Origin: RGUW01 sp040399325
GTDB taxonomy: Bacteria > Cyanobacteriota > Cyanobacteriia > PCC-6307 > Cyanobiaceae
Direction of reading: 5' to 3'
DNA: 45,057 nucleotides
Assembly (NCBI GenBank): GCA_040399325.1
Contig: JBBASJ010000013.1
Location: 1 to 45,057 of the forward strand
This document shows, in pieces, positions 24,487-32,856 of the stretch. Under the pieces are notes generated by a model. That model ran no database searches. It had not been told where the DNA came from and worked only from the letters and a program-made list of their open reading frames with translations. The stretch's first letter is position 1. Every line of letters starts with the position of its first letter. The translations under genes and the position numbers were made by a program.

Positions 24487-25306
24487 TCTGCCCCTGGCGG
24501 GCTGCTGCATCGGCGTCACCCGGGCCGAAGGTCAGGCCGGCGAAGCACGCCGCCTGTTTGAGCAGGCGGGCGCCCGGGTGATCGACCTGCCGGCCCTGGT
24601 GGTGACGCCCCCCAGCGACTGGGGCCCCCTCGATGACGCCCTGGCCGAGCTCGACAGCTTCCACTGGCTGCTGGTGTCGAGCAGCAATGGTGCCGACGCG
24701 GTTGAGGCGCGGCTGCGACGCCGGGGCAGCAGCCTGGCCCACAGGCCCTCCGGACTCAGAATCGCCGCGGTGGGGCGCAAAACCGCCCAGCGACTCGAGG
24801 AGCTGGGAGCCCCGGCCGATTTTGTACCTCCCGACTTTGTGGCCGACAGCCTGATCGAGCACTTTCCGTGTTCGGCCTGGGGCCTGCGCCTGCTGATCCC
24901 CCGGGTGCAGAGCGGCGGCCGCAGCGTGCTGGCCGAGGCCTTTGGCGAAGCCGGTGCGCGGGTGGTGGAGGTGGCGGCCTACGAAACCGGCTGCCCCCCC
25001 GGCTTGCCCAGCGCCGCCGTGGCAGCCCTCACGGGCGGCAGCCTCGATGCGCTCACCTTCAGCAGTGCCAAGACGGTGCGCCACACCGCCAGCCTTCTGC
25101 ACAACGCCTTTGGCCACGACTGGGCCGACCTGCTCGGCCCCCACGGCGACCGCCCGCACCCGCTGGCCCTGGTGTCGATCGGTCCGCAGACCAGCAGAGC
25201 CTGCCTGGAGCTGCTGGGCCGGGTCGATGCCGAAGCCACGCCCCACGACCTGAGCGGCCTGGTGCAGGCCTGTGTGACAGCGCTCAGGACTGAGCGTCGA
25301 GGCTGA
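24479..25306 (+). CDS. hemD: Uroporphyrinogen-III synthase HemD
   Basis: HemD cyclises and inverts ring D of hydroxymethylbilane, giving the first macrocycle for chlorophyll, heme and phycobilins. The 275-aa protein has the loose family signature: GVTRAEGQAGEARRLFEQAGARVIDLPAL at the N-terminus, LVSSSNGADAV, AVGRKTAQRLEELG and DALTFSSAKTVRH, then VSIGPQTSRA in the C-terminal half. It is the last gene of the DUF751-rbfA-nagZ-GT2/TPR operon. Its end overlaps the convergent lipoprotein gene by 23 bp. Confidence 0.9.
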   Translation: MPDLPLAGCCIGVTRAEGQAGEARRLFEQAGARVIDLPALVVTPPSDWGPLDDALAELDSFHWLLVSSSNGADAVEARLRRRGSSLAHRPSGLRIAAVGRKTAQRLEELGAPADFVPPDFVADSLIEHFPCSAWGLRLLIPRVQSGGRSVLAEAFGEAGARVVEVAAYETGCPPGLPSAAVAALTGGSLDALTFSSAKTVRHTASLLHNAFGHDWADLLGPHGDRPHPLALVSIGPQTSRACLELLGRVDAEATPHDLSGLVQACVTALRTERRG

Positions 25307-25784
25307 CGGGCACCGACCGGCCCGAGACCCTGAGAATCAGCCGACCGCGGGCCACATCGATGCCCCCCACGGCCCACCCCGGGGGAAGCAACGGGGTGGT
25401 GCGGCCGCCGGCATCACCGACCCGCAGATTGCCCGACTCGCTGCCGAACTGCACCAGGGCCTGGGCCCGGCCCCGGCTCAGGATCACCCCTTGAAAACGG
25501 AATCCGGCCGGCAGGGTGGGCTGCGCAGCACCGCTGGGGCCACTGGCGGCTCCCTGCACCGGCAGAAAGGGATCAAGGCGGCCCACCGGCTGCGCCGTCA
25601 CCACCTGTTGGGGTGTGGGCAACGGCGTCAGCCCCGTGGCTGCAGGCCCACCAGCAACAGCCCCAGCCTCGACCGCCGATCGGGGCAGCGGTGGCAGGGC
25701 AGCCGGAGGCTGCAGGCTCGACTCAGGCCGGCCCTGGCAGCCCGCCAGCAGCAGGGGCAGGGGAAGCGCCAGAAGCACCAGCAT
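25284..25784 (-). CDS. Small lipoprotein, unknown
   Basis: This 166-aa protein starts with a lipoprotein signal peptide and lipobox LLLAGC (cysteine near residue 16). A Pro/Ala-rich linker follows, then FRFQGVILSRGRAQALVQFGSESG and VARGRLILRVSGRSVPVSL. The 'PFLPVQ ... L(R)VGD ... G(I)DV..GRL(I)L' pattern loosely recalls PilP-type proteins, but I cannot confirm this. ATG at 25784 chosen for the signal peptide. It overlaps the end of the upstream SRPBCC gene by 62 bp in another frame, which is unusual. Confidence 0.6.
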   Translation of the reverse strand: MLVLLALPLPLLLAGCQGRPESSLQPPAALPPLPRSAVEAGAVAGGPAATGLTPLPTPQQVVTAQPVGRLDPFLPVQGAASGPSGAAQPTLPAGFRFQGVILSRGRAQALVQFGSESGNLRVGDAGGRTTPLLPPGWAVGGIDVARGRLILRVSGRSVPVSLDAQS

Positions 25785-26217
25785 CGCTTTCGACCAGGTC
25801 GCGGAAACGGTCAAGATTGGCTTGCAGTTCCTTGGTGACGATGCCCCCAAGGATGGTCGGTTCCATCAGCGGCGCAAGGGCCGCCGGCAGCTCGTAGCTG
25901 ACGCTCAGCTTGACGGCGGTGCAACCCCCATCCTGGGGGTAGAAGCGCACGGCCCCCTTGGTGGGCAGACCGCCGACCGACTCCCAGTGGAGCTGCTGGG
26001 CTTCGACCCGCTGGGTGATGCGCGCTTTCCAGTGAAAGCGAAATCCCTGGGCGGCCAGGGTCCAGTCGGTGAGGTCGGGATCATTGGGCAGCGTGACGAC
26101 CGATTCAATCCAGCGCATCCAACGCGGCATCGCCTCGAGATCGCTCCACACCGCCCAGACCTGCTCCACCGGAGCCTGGATCTCGGTCGTCACCGAATGC
26201 TCGAGCCAGCGTCCCAT
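25723..26217 (-). CDS. SRPBCC (START-like) family protein
   Basis: This 164-aa protein is of the polyketide cyclase/dehydrase-like helix-grip fold: HSVTTEIQAPVEQVWAVWSDLEAMPRWM, then HWESVGGLPTKGAVRFYP and a C-terminal amphipathic helix. Such proteins bind hydrophobic ligands. The gene begins 1 bp after the crtQ stop, so the two are cotranscribed; this pair is common in cyanobacteria and suggests a pigment or lipid role (inference). The last about 20 residues (Ala/Ser/Pro/Gly-rich) overlap the lipoprotein gene. Confidence 0.8.
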   Translation of the reverse strand: MGRWLEHSVTTEIQAPVEQVWAVWSDLEAMPRWMRWIESVVTLPNDPDLTDWTLAAQGFRFHWKARITQRVEAQQLHWESVGGLPTKGAVRFYPQDGGCTAVKLSVSYELPAALAPLMEPTILGGIVTKELQANLDRFRDLVESDAGASGASPAPAAGGLPGPA

Positions 26218-26218
26218 C

Positions 26219-27712
26219 TCAGGCCACCGCCGCATTGCTGGCCAACCGGGCCGAGCGGCCCAGAATCGCCGCCGCCGCCAGGCGTCCGCTCATGGTGGCG
26301 CCTTCCATCGAATCGATGTAGTCCTGCTTGGTGTAGCTGCCGGCCAGGTAGAAATTGCTCACCGGCGTGCGCTGATCTGGGCGGTAGGGCTCCATGCCGG
26401 GGGCTTCGCGGTAGAGCGACTGGGCCAGTTTGACCACATTGCTCCACACCAGCGTGAGGTCCTTGGCCGAAGGGAACAGGGCCCGCACCTGGGCGTCGGT
26501 GTGGGCGACGATCTCTTCGGTCTTCTTGGGGATCCAGGGATCGCCGGGGGTGAGCACGCATTGCAGCAGCGAACCCAGGCCCTCTTTGCGGTAGTCGGCC
26601 GGGCTGGCCAGAGCCAGGTCAGCAAAGCAGCTGAAATCGGCATCGGCCGTGTACAGCAGGTTGTCGAGGCCTGTGGGTCGGCTCAGATCGCCCCGTGCCG
26701 CCTGGGCGGCGGGGCTGTCGCCCAGTTCGGTGACCCAGCCGTCGTAACGCAGCTGCACCGTGGCCACGGGCACTGCCTCAAGCGCAAAAATGCGCTCGAA
26801 CAGGGGCCAGCGGCGCCACGCCTGCGGGATCATGCGCTGGATGCCGGGCACGTCACAGGCGGCCAGATAGGCATCCGCCGTCGCCGTGATCTCACCGTCA
26901 GGGGTGCCCAGCTTCAGGCCGCTGACCTGGGTGCCGGGCTGGCCATCGGACCCCGGCGCGCCGTCCTCGAACAGCACCTCGCTGACGCGGTGACGCAGAT
27001 GCAGCCGGCCTCCGCGGTCGGTGATGTAGTCGAGGATCGGGCCGGTGAGCCAGCGGTGGGGCGAGCCCTTGAGCAGATTGAGCTTCGAGGCCTCGGTCTT
27101 GGCCGCGAACATCATGAAGATGGTGAGCATGCAGCGGGCCGAGATCGCCTGGCAGTCGATGAAACCCAGGGCGTAGGCGATCGGGTTCCACATGCGCTTG
27201 ATGCTCTGCGCGCTGCCGCCATGGCCGACGAACCAGTCCTGAAAACTGACGCTGTCGAGGGCGCGGATCGTCTTCATCGCCCCCTCGTAGTCGATCAGAC
27301 CGCGCACGATCGGGCTGGTGCCCAGGGCCAGGGCGTTGCGCAGCTTGTCGATCCAGTCGAGCTGGGGGGTGGTGAAGAAGGCCTTGAGCCCGTTGAACGG
27401 CGCACCCAGGGCAAAGCGAAAATCCAGCTCGCGCAGATCGCCGCCGGTGTTCACAAACAGGTGGGTGTGGACCTTGGGCAGCAGGTTGTCCCGGGCGCCG
27501 ACCTTCTCGAGCAGGGCGAAGAGGTTGGCGTAGTTGAAGAAGAACACGTGCAACCCCATCTCAATGTGGTTGCCATCGGCATCTTCCCAGCTGCCCACCT
27601 TGCCGCCCATGAAGGGGCGTGCCTCGTAGAGATCGACCTGGTGGCCGGCATCGACCAGATCCACGGCCGCCGCCAACCCGGCCAGACCCGCACCCACGAT
27701 GGCGACCCGCAC
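26219..27712 (-). CDS. crtQ: Zeta-carotene desaturase CrtQ
   Basis: This plant-type desaturase converts 9,9'-di-cis-zeta-carotene through neurosporene to a lycopene isomer. The 497-aa protein opens with the FAD motif VAIVGAGLAGLAAAVDLVDAGH. GLHVFFFNYANLFALLEKVG and WNPIAYALGFIDCQAISARCMLTIF are typical of ZDS rather than phytoene desaturase, and the C-terminal FAD-binding LAGSYTKQDYIDSMEGATMSG is intact. GTG start. It is divergent from the IscA-type gene and followed 1 bp later by the SRPBCC gene. Confidence 0.93.
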   Translation of the reverse strand: MRVAIVGAGLAGLAAAVDLVDAGHQVDLYEARPFMGGKVGSWEDADGNHIEMGLHVFFFNYANLFALLEKVGARDNLLPKVHTHLFVNTGGDLRELDFRFALGAPFNGLKAFFTTPQLDWIDKLRNALALGTSPIVRGLIDYEGAMKTIRALDSVSFQDWFVGHGGSAQSIKRMWNPIAYALGFIDCQAISARCMLTIFMMFAAKTEASKLNLLKGSPHRWLTGPILDYITDRGGRLHLRHRVSEVLFEDGAPGSDGQPGTQVSGLKLGTPDGEITATADAYLAACDVPGIQRMIPQAWRRWPLFERIFALEAVPVATVQLRYDGWVTELGDSPAAQAARGDLSRPTGLDNLLYTADADFSCFADLALASPADYRKEGLGSLLQCVLTPGDPWIPKKTEEIVAHTDAQVRALFPSAKDLTLVWSNVVKLAQSLYREAPGMEPYRPDQRTPVSNFYLAGSYTKQDYIDSMEGATMSGRLAAAAILGRSARLASNAAVA

Positions 27713-27836
27713 GCCAGGACCTGCAAACAGTGCAGCGACTCTATGGAGCGGCGGCGCAGAGGCGGGGACAAGACCGGGTCCGGCAGGACCTGGGCGTGCT
27801 GCCTAAATTGATGGTCAGGACAATGGGATTGCTGTC

Positions 27837-28274
27837 ATGGTCGCCAATGCCACCGCTGCTGACGCCACAGCGACCCAGAGCCCGGCGGATGCGAACAGCG
27901 CAGCCGCCACGTTCACGGCCAAAGATGGCAAGGGCATCCTGATCACGGAGCCGGCGATGAAGCAGCTGGCGACCCTGATGGCGCAGCAGGGCAATGGCAA
28001 GGTGCTGCGGGTGGGCGTGCGCTCGGGCGGCTGCAGCGGCATGAGCTACACGATGGATTTCGTCGACGCCGACGCGATTCGCGCCGATGACGAGCGCTAC
28101 ACCTACGAGCCCCAGGGGGCCGCGAGCTTTGAGGTGGTCTGCGACCCCAAGAGCCTCCTGTACATCTACGGCATGCAGCTCGACTTCTCGAGCGCCCTGA
28201 TCGGCGGCGGCTTCAACTTCACGAACCCCAACGCCAGCCAGACCTGCGGCTGTGGCAGCTCGTTTGCGGTCTGA
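27837..28274 (+). CDS. A-type Fe-S carrier (IscA/SufA family)
   Basis: This 145-aa protein has the HesB/IscA core from about residue 36 (ILITEPAMKQLATLMAQQ). The three cluster-ligand cysteines are GGCSGMSY near residue 66 and CGCGSSF at the end. An Ala/Thr-rich N-terminal extension of about 30 residues precedes the core and is weakly conserved. It would hold or transfer Fe-S clusters, important in a photosystem I organism. It is divergent from crtQ. Confidence 0.9.
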   Translation: MVANATAADATATQSPADANSAAATFTAKDGKGILITEPAMKQLATLMAQQGNGKVLRVGVRSGGCSGMSYTMDFVDADAIRADDERYTYEPQGAASFEVVCDPKSLLYIYGMQLDFSSALIGGGFNFTNPNASQTCGCGSSFAV

Positions 28275-28358
28275 GCCCAGCGACACCGCGGGTCGGCGTG
28301 GGAATCTGATGCAACAGACGCGATTCCGCGCCTGCCCGATCAGATCCCCCCGTCAGCC

Positions 28359-28790
28359 ATGGCCGACAACGCCGCCCCCGACCAGACATCGGCCTTTGAA
28401 GCCGCCCTGCAGCGCTACAACCAGGGGGCCGCGGCCTCGGAGCTGATCGACGAGTTCGAAGCAATCGCGGCCCAGAACCCCCGGCAATCGGCGGGCTGGA
28501 CCTGCCTGGCCTGGTTGCAGCTGCTCGACAACCGCCCCCTGGAGGCCCTGCGCTCGGCGCGGACTGCCGTGCGCCTCAGCCCCCAGGATCCCCAGGCGCG
28601 CATCAACCTGGCGCTGGCCATGCTCGAAACCGGCGCCAAGGGGGTGCGCGAGCACATCGAGATCGTGCACAGGGTGCTGGCCATGGCTCCCGAAATGGCG
28701 GCCGAGATCAACGACTCGATCGCCGATGGCCTGCAGCGCAAACCCGGCTGGGCCGCCATGGCCAAGATCAGGGCCTGGTTGCAGAGCTGA
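28359..28790 (+). CDS. TPR-containing protein
   Basis: This 143-aa soluble protein has two to three TPR-like helical hairpins: SAGWTCLAWLQLLDNRPLEALRSARTAVRLSPQDPQARINLALAML is the clearest. No signal peptide. TPRs mediate protein-protein contacts; the partner is unknown. It sits 84 bp after the IscA-type gene, possibly in the same operon. A hairpin follows its stop. Confidence 0.78.
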   Translation: MADNAAPDQTSAFEAALQRYNQGAAASELIDEFEAIAAQNPRQSAGWTCLAWLQLLDNRPLEALRSARTAVRLSPQDPQARINLALAMLETGAKGVREHIEIVHRVLAMAPEMAAEINDSIADGLQRKPGWAAMAKIRAWLQS

Positions 28791-28804
28791 GACGAGCACG
28801 CTGG

Positions 28805-28821
28805 GCCGGGCTGAACCCGGC
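28805..28821. terminator. Hairpin between convergent TPR and LpxB-related genes
   Basis: GCCGGG (28805-28810), loop CTGAA, CCCGGC (28816-28821). It occupies the 36-bp gap between convergent genes and could serve both strands, but no U-run is seen. Confidence 0.35.
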
Positions 28822-28826
28822 GCATC

Positions 28827-30065
28827 TCAGGGCTGCAACTGCTCAAGCACGGCCCGGGCGATGGCGCGTGAGCCGCCCGGCGGGCCCACCCGCTCCAGGC
28901 CGCATTGATGGCAGAGCTGGGGCAGGTCTGGATCGGCCAGCAGCTGCACGATCAGATCGGCTGCACCATGGATCTCACGGGTGCCGGCGGGCTGGTTGCC
29001 CACCGTGAACACCGCCTCGCCCAGCAGACGCATCTGGGCTTCGGCAAAGGCATAGCTGAACTGGGGGCCGCGGCCCACCAGCTGCACGACGGGCTTGCCA
29101 AGCCCCACCGCCTGCTCGACCGCCGTGCCTGCCATGCCCAGCACCAACCTGGCGCGCCGCAGGATCGTGGCAAACGCATCGCTGCGCAGCAGCACCCGCA
29201 CGGCCCCCTTGACCAGAACCCCGGCCTCGGCGCGCCAGCCAAGGGGGGCCAGCAGCTGATCGAGCTCTGGCCCGGCGGTGCCGGGCACCACCGCCGCTTC
29301 AAACACCCAGGGCTGGTCGGGGGCGATCTGCACCAGCCGCTCACACACCAGCAGCATCAGGGCCAGGTTGGCCTGGGCCTCGGGCTGGCGGCTACCGGGC
29401 AGCAGGGCCAGGGTGAGGGTCGCCTGGGGCGTCATCGGGGCCTCGGATCCGGGCTGCGTGGCGTCTGGCCCCGAAGCCAGGGGATCCATGATCGGGTAGC
29501 CCAGAAACCGTGCCTTGGCGAGCCCCTGCTGCTGCAGATCGCGGGCGGTGAAGGCATCGCGGGTGAGCACCAGCTTCACGGCGCGGCGTTCGCAGAGCCA
29601 ACGGGTCACCGGGCTCAGCCGCAGTCGCCCCTCGTAGTAACTCGAGGTGGAGACCAGAAAGACCACCGTGGGGCGCCCACTGAGCCAGGCAAACAGCAAC
29701 GGCACATGGTCGCCGACGCTGAGCACCAGACGAAAGCGACGACCAGCAACGCGGGCCGCACGGATCTGGGCCAGGGTCTGGCCGATCAGGCCTGCGGCCA
29801 GATCCCGCCACAGATTCCAGCCCTGGTAGACCATGCCACCCGAGGGCAGATCGCGCCCCTGCACCAACAACGGCAGACCGCGGCGGCGGTAGGCGCCACC
29901 ACCCCCCACGATCGGCAGGGCGGCCAGGACAAGACCGGGGGCCAGCGCCTGAAGGGCCTCGATGATCAGCCCGCCGTTGACGTCTTCGCCATGGCCGTTG
30001 CTGATCACCAGCAGATCCCCGGCAGGGGCAAGGCCCTGGTCGTGCTCTGCTGCCGCTGCCCGCAC
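28827..30065 (-). CDS. Lipid-A-disaccharide synthase-related protein
   Basis: This 412-aa protein matches the cyanobacterial LpxB-related family (TIGR03492-like): LLVISNGHGEDVNGGLIIEAL, LPIVGGGGAYRRRGLP, FRLVLSVGDHVPLLFAW, FLGYPIMDPL, LALLPGSRQPEAQANL, and VLGMAGTAVEQAVGLGKPVVQL. The GT-B fold suggests a glycosyltransferase; it is not the canonical LpxB and its product is unknown. GTG start. It is divergent from the small membrane protein gene. Confidence 0.82.
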   Translation of the reverse strand: MRAAAAEHDQGLAPAGDLLVISNGHGEDVNGGLIIEALQALAPGLVLAALPIVGGGGAYRRRGLPLLVQGRDLPSGGMVYQGWNLWRDLAAGLIGQTLAQIRAARVAGRRFRLVLSVGDHVPLLFAWLSGRPTVVFLVSTSSYYEGRLRLSPVTRWLCERRAVKLVLTRDAFTARDLQQQGLAKARFLGYPIMDPLASGPDATQPGSEAPMTPQATLTLALLPGSRQPEAQANLALMLLVCERLVQIAPDQPWVFEAAVVPGTAGPELDQLLAPLGWRAEAGVLVKGAVRVLLRSDAFATILRRARLVLGMAGTAVEQAVGLGKPVVQLVGRGPQFSYAFAEAQMRLLGEAVFTVGNQPAGTREIHGAADLIVQLLADPDLPQLCHQCGLERVGPPGGSRAIARAVLEQLQP

Positions 30066-30131
30066 GGGATCGCCGTCGTGTCAGCCGAGCTTAGGGAGCC
30101 TTCAGAATCGGCTCACGCCCAGGGGTGAACC

Positions 30132-30371
30132 ATGCTGCAACGGCTCAAGGGAACGCTCGACACCCTGCTGGTGATCGATGTGTTTGTGGTGATCGCCGGG
30201 GCCCTGTGGTTTGGCGTGGCGGTGCTGCTGCACAGCCGCAGCATCGATGCACCACTGACCCTGTTTCAGACCCTGTGGGAGCCGCTGTTCACCCCGGCGA
30301 TCGGGGTGCTGATGGCCGCCGCCCTGCTCAGCGGCGCTGTGGGCTGGTGGCAGCGGCGAGCGCAGCGCTGA
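30132..30371 (+). CDS. Small two-helix membrane protein
   Basis: This 79-aa protein has two hydrophobic segments (LLVIDVFVVIAGALWFGVAVLL at about 12-33, and PAIGVLMAAALLSGAVGWW at about 55-73), ending WWQRRAQR. It looks like a conserved cyanobacterial hypothetical protein; I do not recognise a family name. The 3' end overlaps the convergent epimerase gene by 44 bp. Confidence 0.65.
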   Translation: MLQRLKGTLDTLLVIDVFVVIAGALWFGVAVLLHSRSIDAPLTLFQTLWEPLFTPAIGVLMAAALLSGAVGWWQRRAQR

Positions 30372-31263
30372 GCGCGGCGAACTGGTAGCGGAACCCCTGC
30401 TGTTCGAGGCGCTGGGGCAGCACCTGCTGGCCCTCCAGCACCACCTGGGCCCCATCGCCCAGCAACAGCTGCAACAACGGCCCCGGCACCGGCAGCAGAC
30501 TGGGCCGCCCCAGGGAGCGTCCCAGCGCCGAGGCAAAGGCGGCCATGGTGGCCGGCTCCGGGGCCACGGCGTTGTAGACCCCCTGATAGGCCGGATCCTC
30601 CAGCGCCGCGCCGATCAGACGGCACAGGTCGTGGCGATGGATCCAGCTCATCCACTGCCTGCCGGAGCCGACCGGACCCCCGAACCCGGCGCGGAACACC
30701 GGCAGCATCTTGCCCAGCGCCCCACCATCGGGCCCCAGCACGATGCCGATGCGCAGCTTGACCACCCGGCAACCGGCGGGAGCCTGGTCGGCGGCGGCTT
30801 CCCAGGCGCGACAGATCTCGGCGAGATAGTCGTTGCCCGACGCACTGGTTTCGACGAAACGGGCGCTGTCGCTGCTGCCGTAGTACCCGACGGCTGAGCC
30901 GTTGATCAGCACGCCTGGCGGCGACGCCAAACGGCCCATCGCGGCCGTGAGGTGGGCTGTGGTGTGCACCCGGCTGGCCAACAGCAGGGCCCGATGAACC
31001 GGGGTCCAGCGCTTGTCGGCGATCGGCTCACCGGCCAGGTTGACGACCCCGTCGGCCTGCCGCAGGGCCTCATCGAGGCCGTTGTGGCCCCAACTGGCGG
31101 CGTCGGCCGGATCGAGGTGCAACACCGACAGACGGGTGCCGGCCAAGCGCTCGAAGGCCTGCGGATTGCGGCTCACAAGCGTGAGCTCATGGCCCAGTTC
31201 GAGCAGGTAGGGCACCAGTTCGCGACCCACAAATCCCGAACAGCCGAGCAGCAGCAGGCGCAC
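30328..31263 (-). CDS. SDR39U1/TIGR01777-type epimerase
   Basis: This 311-aa atypical extended SDR has an N-terminal NAD(P) motif LLLGCSGFVGRELVPYL, VVNLAGEPIADKRWTP near residues 94-109 and VLINGSAVGYYGSSD with the active-site Tyr region. VGSGRQWMSWIHRHDLCRLI and the C-terminal DUF1731-like tail complete the family pattern. It is broadly conserved (YfcH/SDR39U1) and its substrate is unknown. GTG start; 21 bp from the antiporter gene stop on the same strand. Confidence 0.87.
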   Translation of the reverse strand: MRLLLLGCSGFVGRELVPYLLELGHELTLVSRNPQAFERLAGTRLSVLHLDPADAASWGHNGLDEALRQADGVVNLAGEPIADKRWTPVHRALLLASRVHTTAHLTAAMGRLASPPGVLINGSAVGYYGSSDSARFVETSASGNDYLAEICRAWEAAADQAPAGCRVVKLRIGIVLGPDGGALGKMLPVFRAGFGGPVGSGRQWMSWIHRHDLCRLIGAALEDPAYQGVYNAVAPEPATMAAFASALGRSLGRPSLLPVPGPLLQLLLGDGAQVVLEGQQVLPQRLEQQGFRYQFAALSAALAAATSPQRR

Positions 31264-31284
31264 GCTTGATTTCCCCGGTTGGCT

Positions 31285-32511
31285 TCAGCCTGGCGAGGCT
31301 AGGCCCAAGCGGCGGGCCGTGGGCACCAGGGCAAACCCCTGCAGCAGCAGCCCCAGCAGCACCACGGCCAGCGCCAGTGCGGGCATGGCCCGGCCCCAGG
31401 GCGTGGGCCCTGCGGCCGCCTGGATCGCGATGGCGATCGGAACCGCACCCCGCAGACCCGCCAGGGTGATCAACAGCTGCTCGGCCCTGTCAAAGCCAGC
31501 CCGCCAGAGCATCGACTGCACCATCAGCCAGCGCACGAGCTGCAGACCCACGAGCAGCGCCAGGGCCCAGCCGACGGCCAGCACGGCCTGTTCGGGATCG
31601 ACCACCAGGCCCATGCACAGAAACAGCAGGAGCTCGGCCATCTTGGCGAAACCGCCGTGGGCCTCCTCGAGCAGGCCACGGTCACACTGGGCGCTGTTGC
31701 CCAGCACCAGACCCGCCACATAGGCAGCAAGGATGCCGCTGCCGCCCAGCAACTGGGTGGCGCCCACCAGCAGGGCGAGCACGGCAAGGCTGAGCACAGC
31801 CAGCTGCGAATTGCCCGCCTGGCGGTTGCGCTGGGCGAGAACCTGCTGGGCCACGCTGCCGCCCAGAAAACCGAGCAGGCCACCCAACAGAAACTGCCGC
31901 ATCACTTCGATCACCAGCGAAGCACCGGTGGCCGATTCATTGCCGCTGGCCATGGCCATCGCGACACCGCTCAGCACCACTGCAACCGGATCATTGAAGG
32001 CCGATTCGCATTCGATCAGGTTCACGAGCCGGACCGGCAAACGGCCGGCCAGCGGCCGCAGCAGGGCGATCACCGCCGAGGCATCGGTGCTGCACAGCAT
32101 GGCCCCCACAAACAGCGCCAGGGGCAGGGTGGGCGTGATCTGCAGCCCTGGAATGGCGTCCAGCAGCAGGACCAGCACCATCATCAACACGGCGGTCAGC
32201 CCCGAGCCCAGGGTGGCCAGGCGCACGGCGGGAGCCAGCACCGGACGGATTTCAGCCCAATTGGTGGTGAGCCCACCGAAGAACAACACCAGCACCAGCG
32301 CCACCTGGGCCACCTGATCGGCCTGGTACAGGGTGAGCAGGGGTGGCGGCTGACCGGGAACCGCCTGAATGCTGTTGTCGGTCAGCAGACCCAGCAGCAG
32401 CACCAACAGGATGCCGGGCACGCGAATCCGCTCGGCGATCTGATCGAGAAAGGCGGCCACCAGCAGCAGCGCTCCGAAGATCGCCAACAACAGGGCCAGG
32501 GTGCTGCTCAT
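31285..32511 (-). CDS. CPA1-type cation:proton antiporter
   Basis: This 408-aa protein has about 12 membrane helices. The ion-binding ND motif sits in NLIECESAFNDPVAVVLSG near residues 185-203, typical of electroneutral CPA1 (NhaP-like) exchangers. DASAVIALLRPL and LRGAVPIAIAI (helices with Arg) are also family features. It probably exchanges Na+ or K+ for H+. There is no long cytosolic C-terminus. ATG at 32511. Confidence 0.86.
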   Translation of the reverse strand: MSSTLALLLAIFGALLLVAAFLDQIAERIRVPGILLVLLLGLLTDNSIQAVPGQPPPLLTLYQADQVAQVALVLVLFFGGLTTNWAEIRPVLAPAVRLATLGSGLTAVLMMVLVLLLDAIPGLQITPTLPLALFVGAMLCSTDASAVIALLRPLAGRLPVRLVNLIECESAFNDPVAVVLSGVAMAMASGNESATGASLVIEVMRQFLLGGLLGFLGGSVAQQVLAQRNRQAGNSQLAVLSLAVLALLVGATQLLGGSGILAAYVAGLVLGNSAQCDRGLLEEAHGGFAKMAELLLFLCMGLVVDPEQAVLAVGWALALLVGLQLVRWLMVQSMLWRAGFDRAEQLLITLAGLRGAVPIAIAIQAAAGPTPWGRAMPALALAVVLLGLLLQGFALVPTARRLGLASPG

Positions 32512-32613
32512 GCTGCGCTCGGATGCCGATCGCGATGAAGCGCACCATGCGCACCATGGCCAGCAGCAGGGGTCCTAGCCTGGGCCCACACGGCTGAAGC
32601 CCAGCGACGCGTC

Positions 32614-32856
32614 ATGACCGAATCTTCTGCTGCTGCGCCGGCACTCAAGAAGGGAAGCCTGGTGAGACTCAGGCAGCAAGCCTATGCCGGCAGCCTGGAA
32701 TCGAGGGCCAGTGACGGCCTGGTGCCGGGCTACGCGCTCGAAGGCCCTGGCGAGATTCTGGCCGTGCGCGGCGAGCATGCCCAGCTGCGCTGGCGCCGCC
32801 CCGTGCCCGATGTGTGGCTGCGTCTTGACCAGCTCGAGGCCTATCCGAGCAGCTGA
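32614..32856 (+). CDS. ndhO: NDH-1 subunit NdhO
   Basis: NdhO is a small, regulatory subunit on the cytosolic arm of the cyanobacterial NDH-1 complex, near NdhI/NdhK. The 80-aa protein has LKKGSLVRLRQQAYAGSLESRASD, YALEGPGEILAVRG and the C-terminal PDVWLRLDQLEAYPSS, matching the family in order and size. It stands alone on the plus strand, and its last 16 bp overlap the convergent J-domain gene. Confidence 0.9.
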   Translation: MTESSAAAPALKKGSLVRLRQQAYAGSLESRASDGLVPGYALEGPGEILAVRGEHAQLRWRRPVPDVWLRLDQLEAYPSS

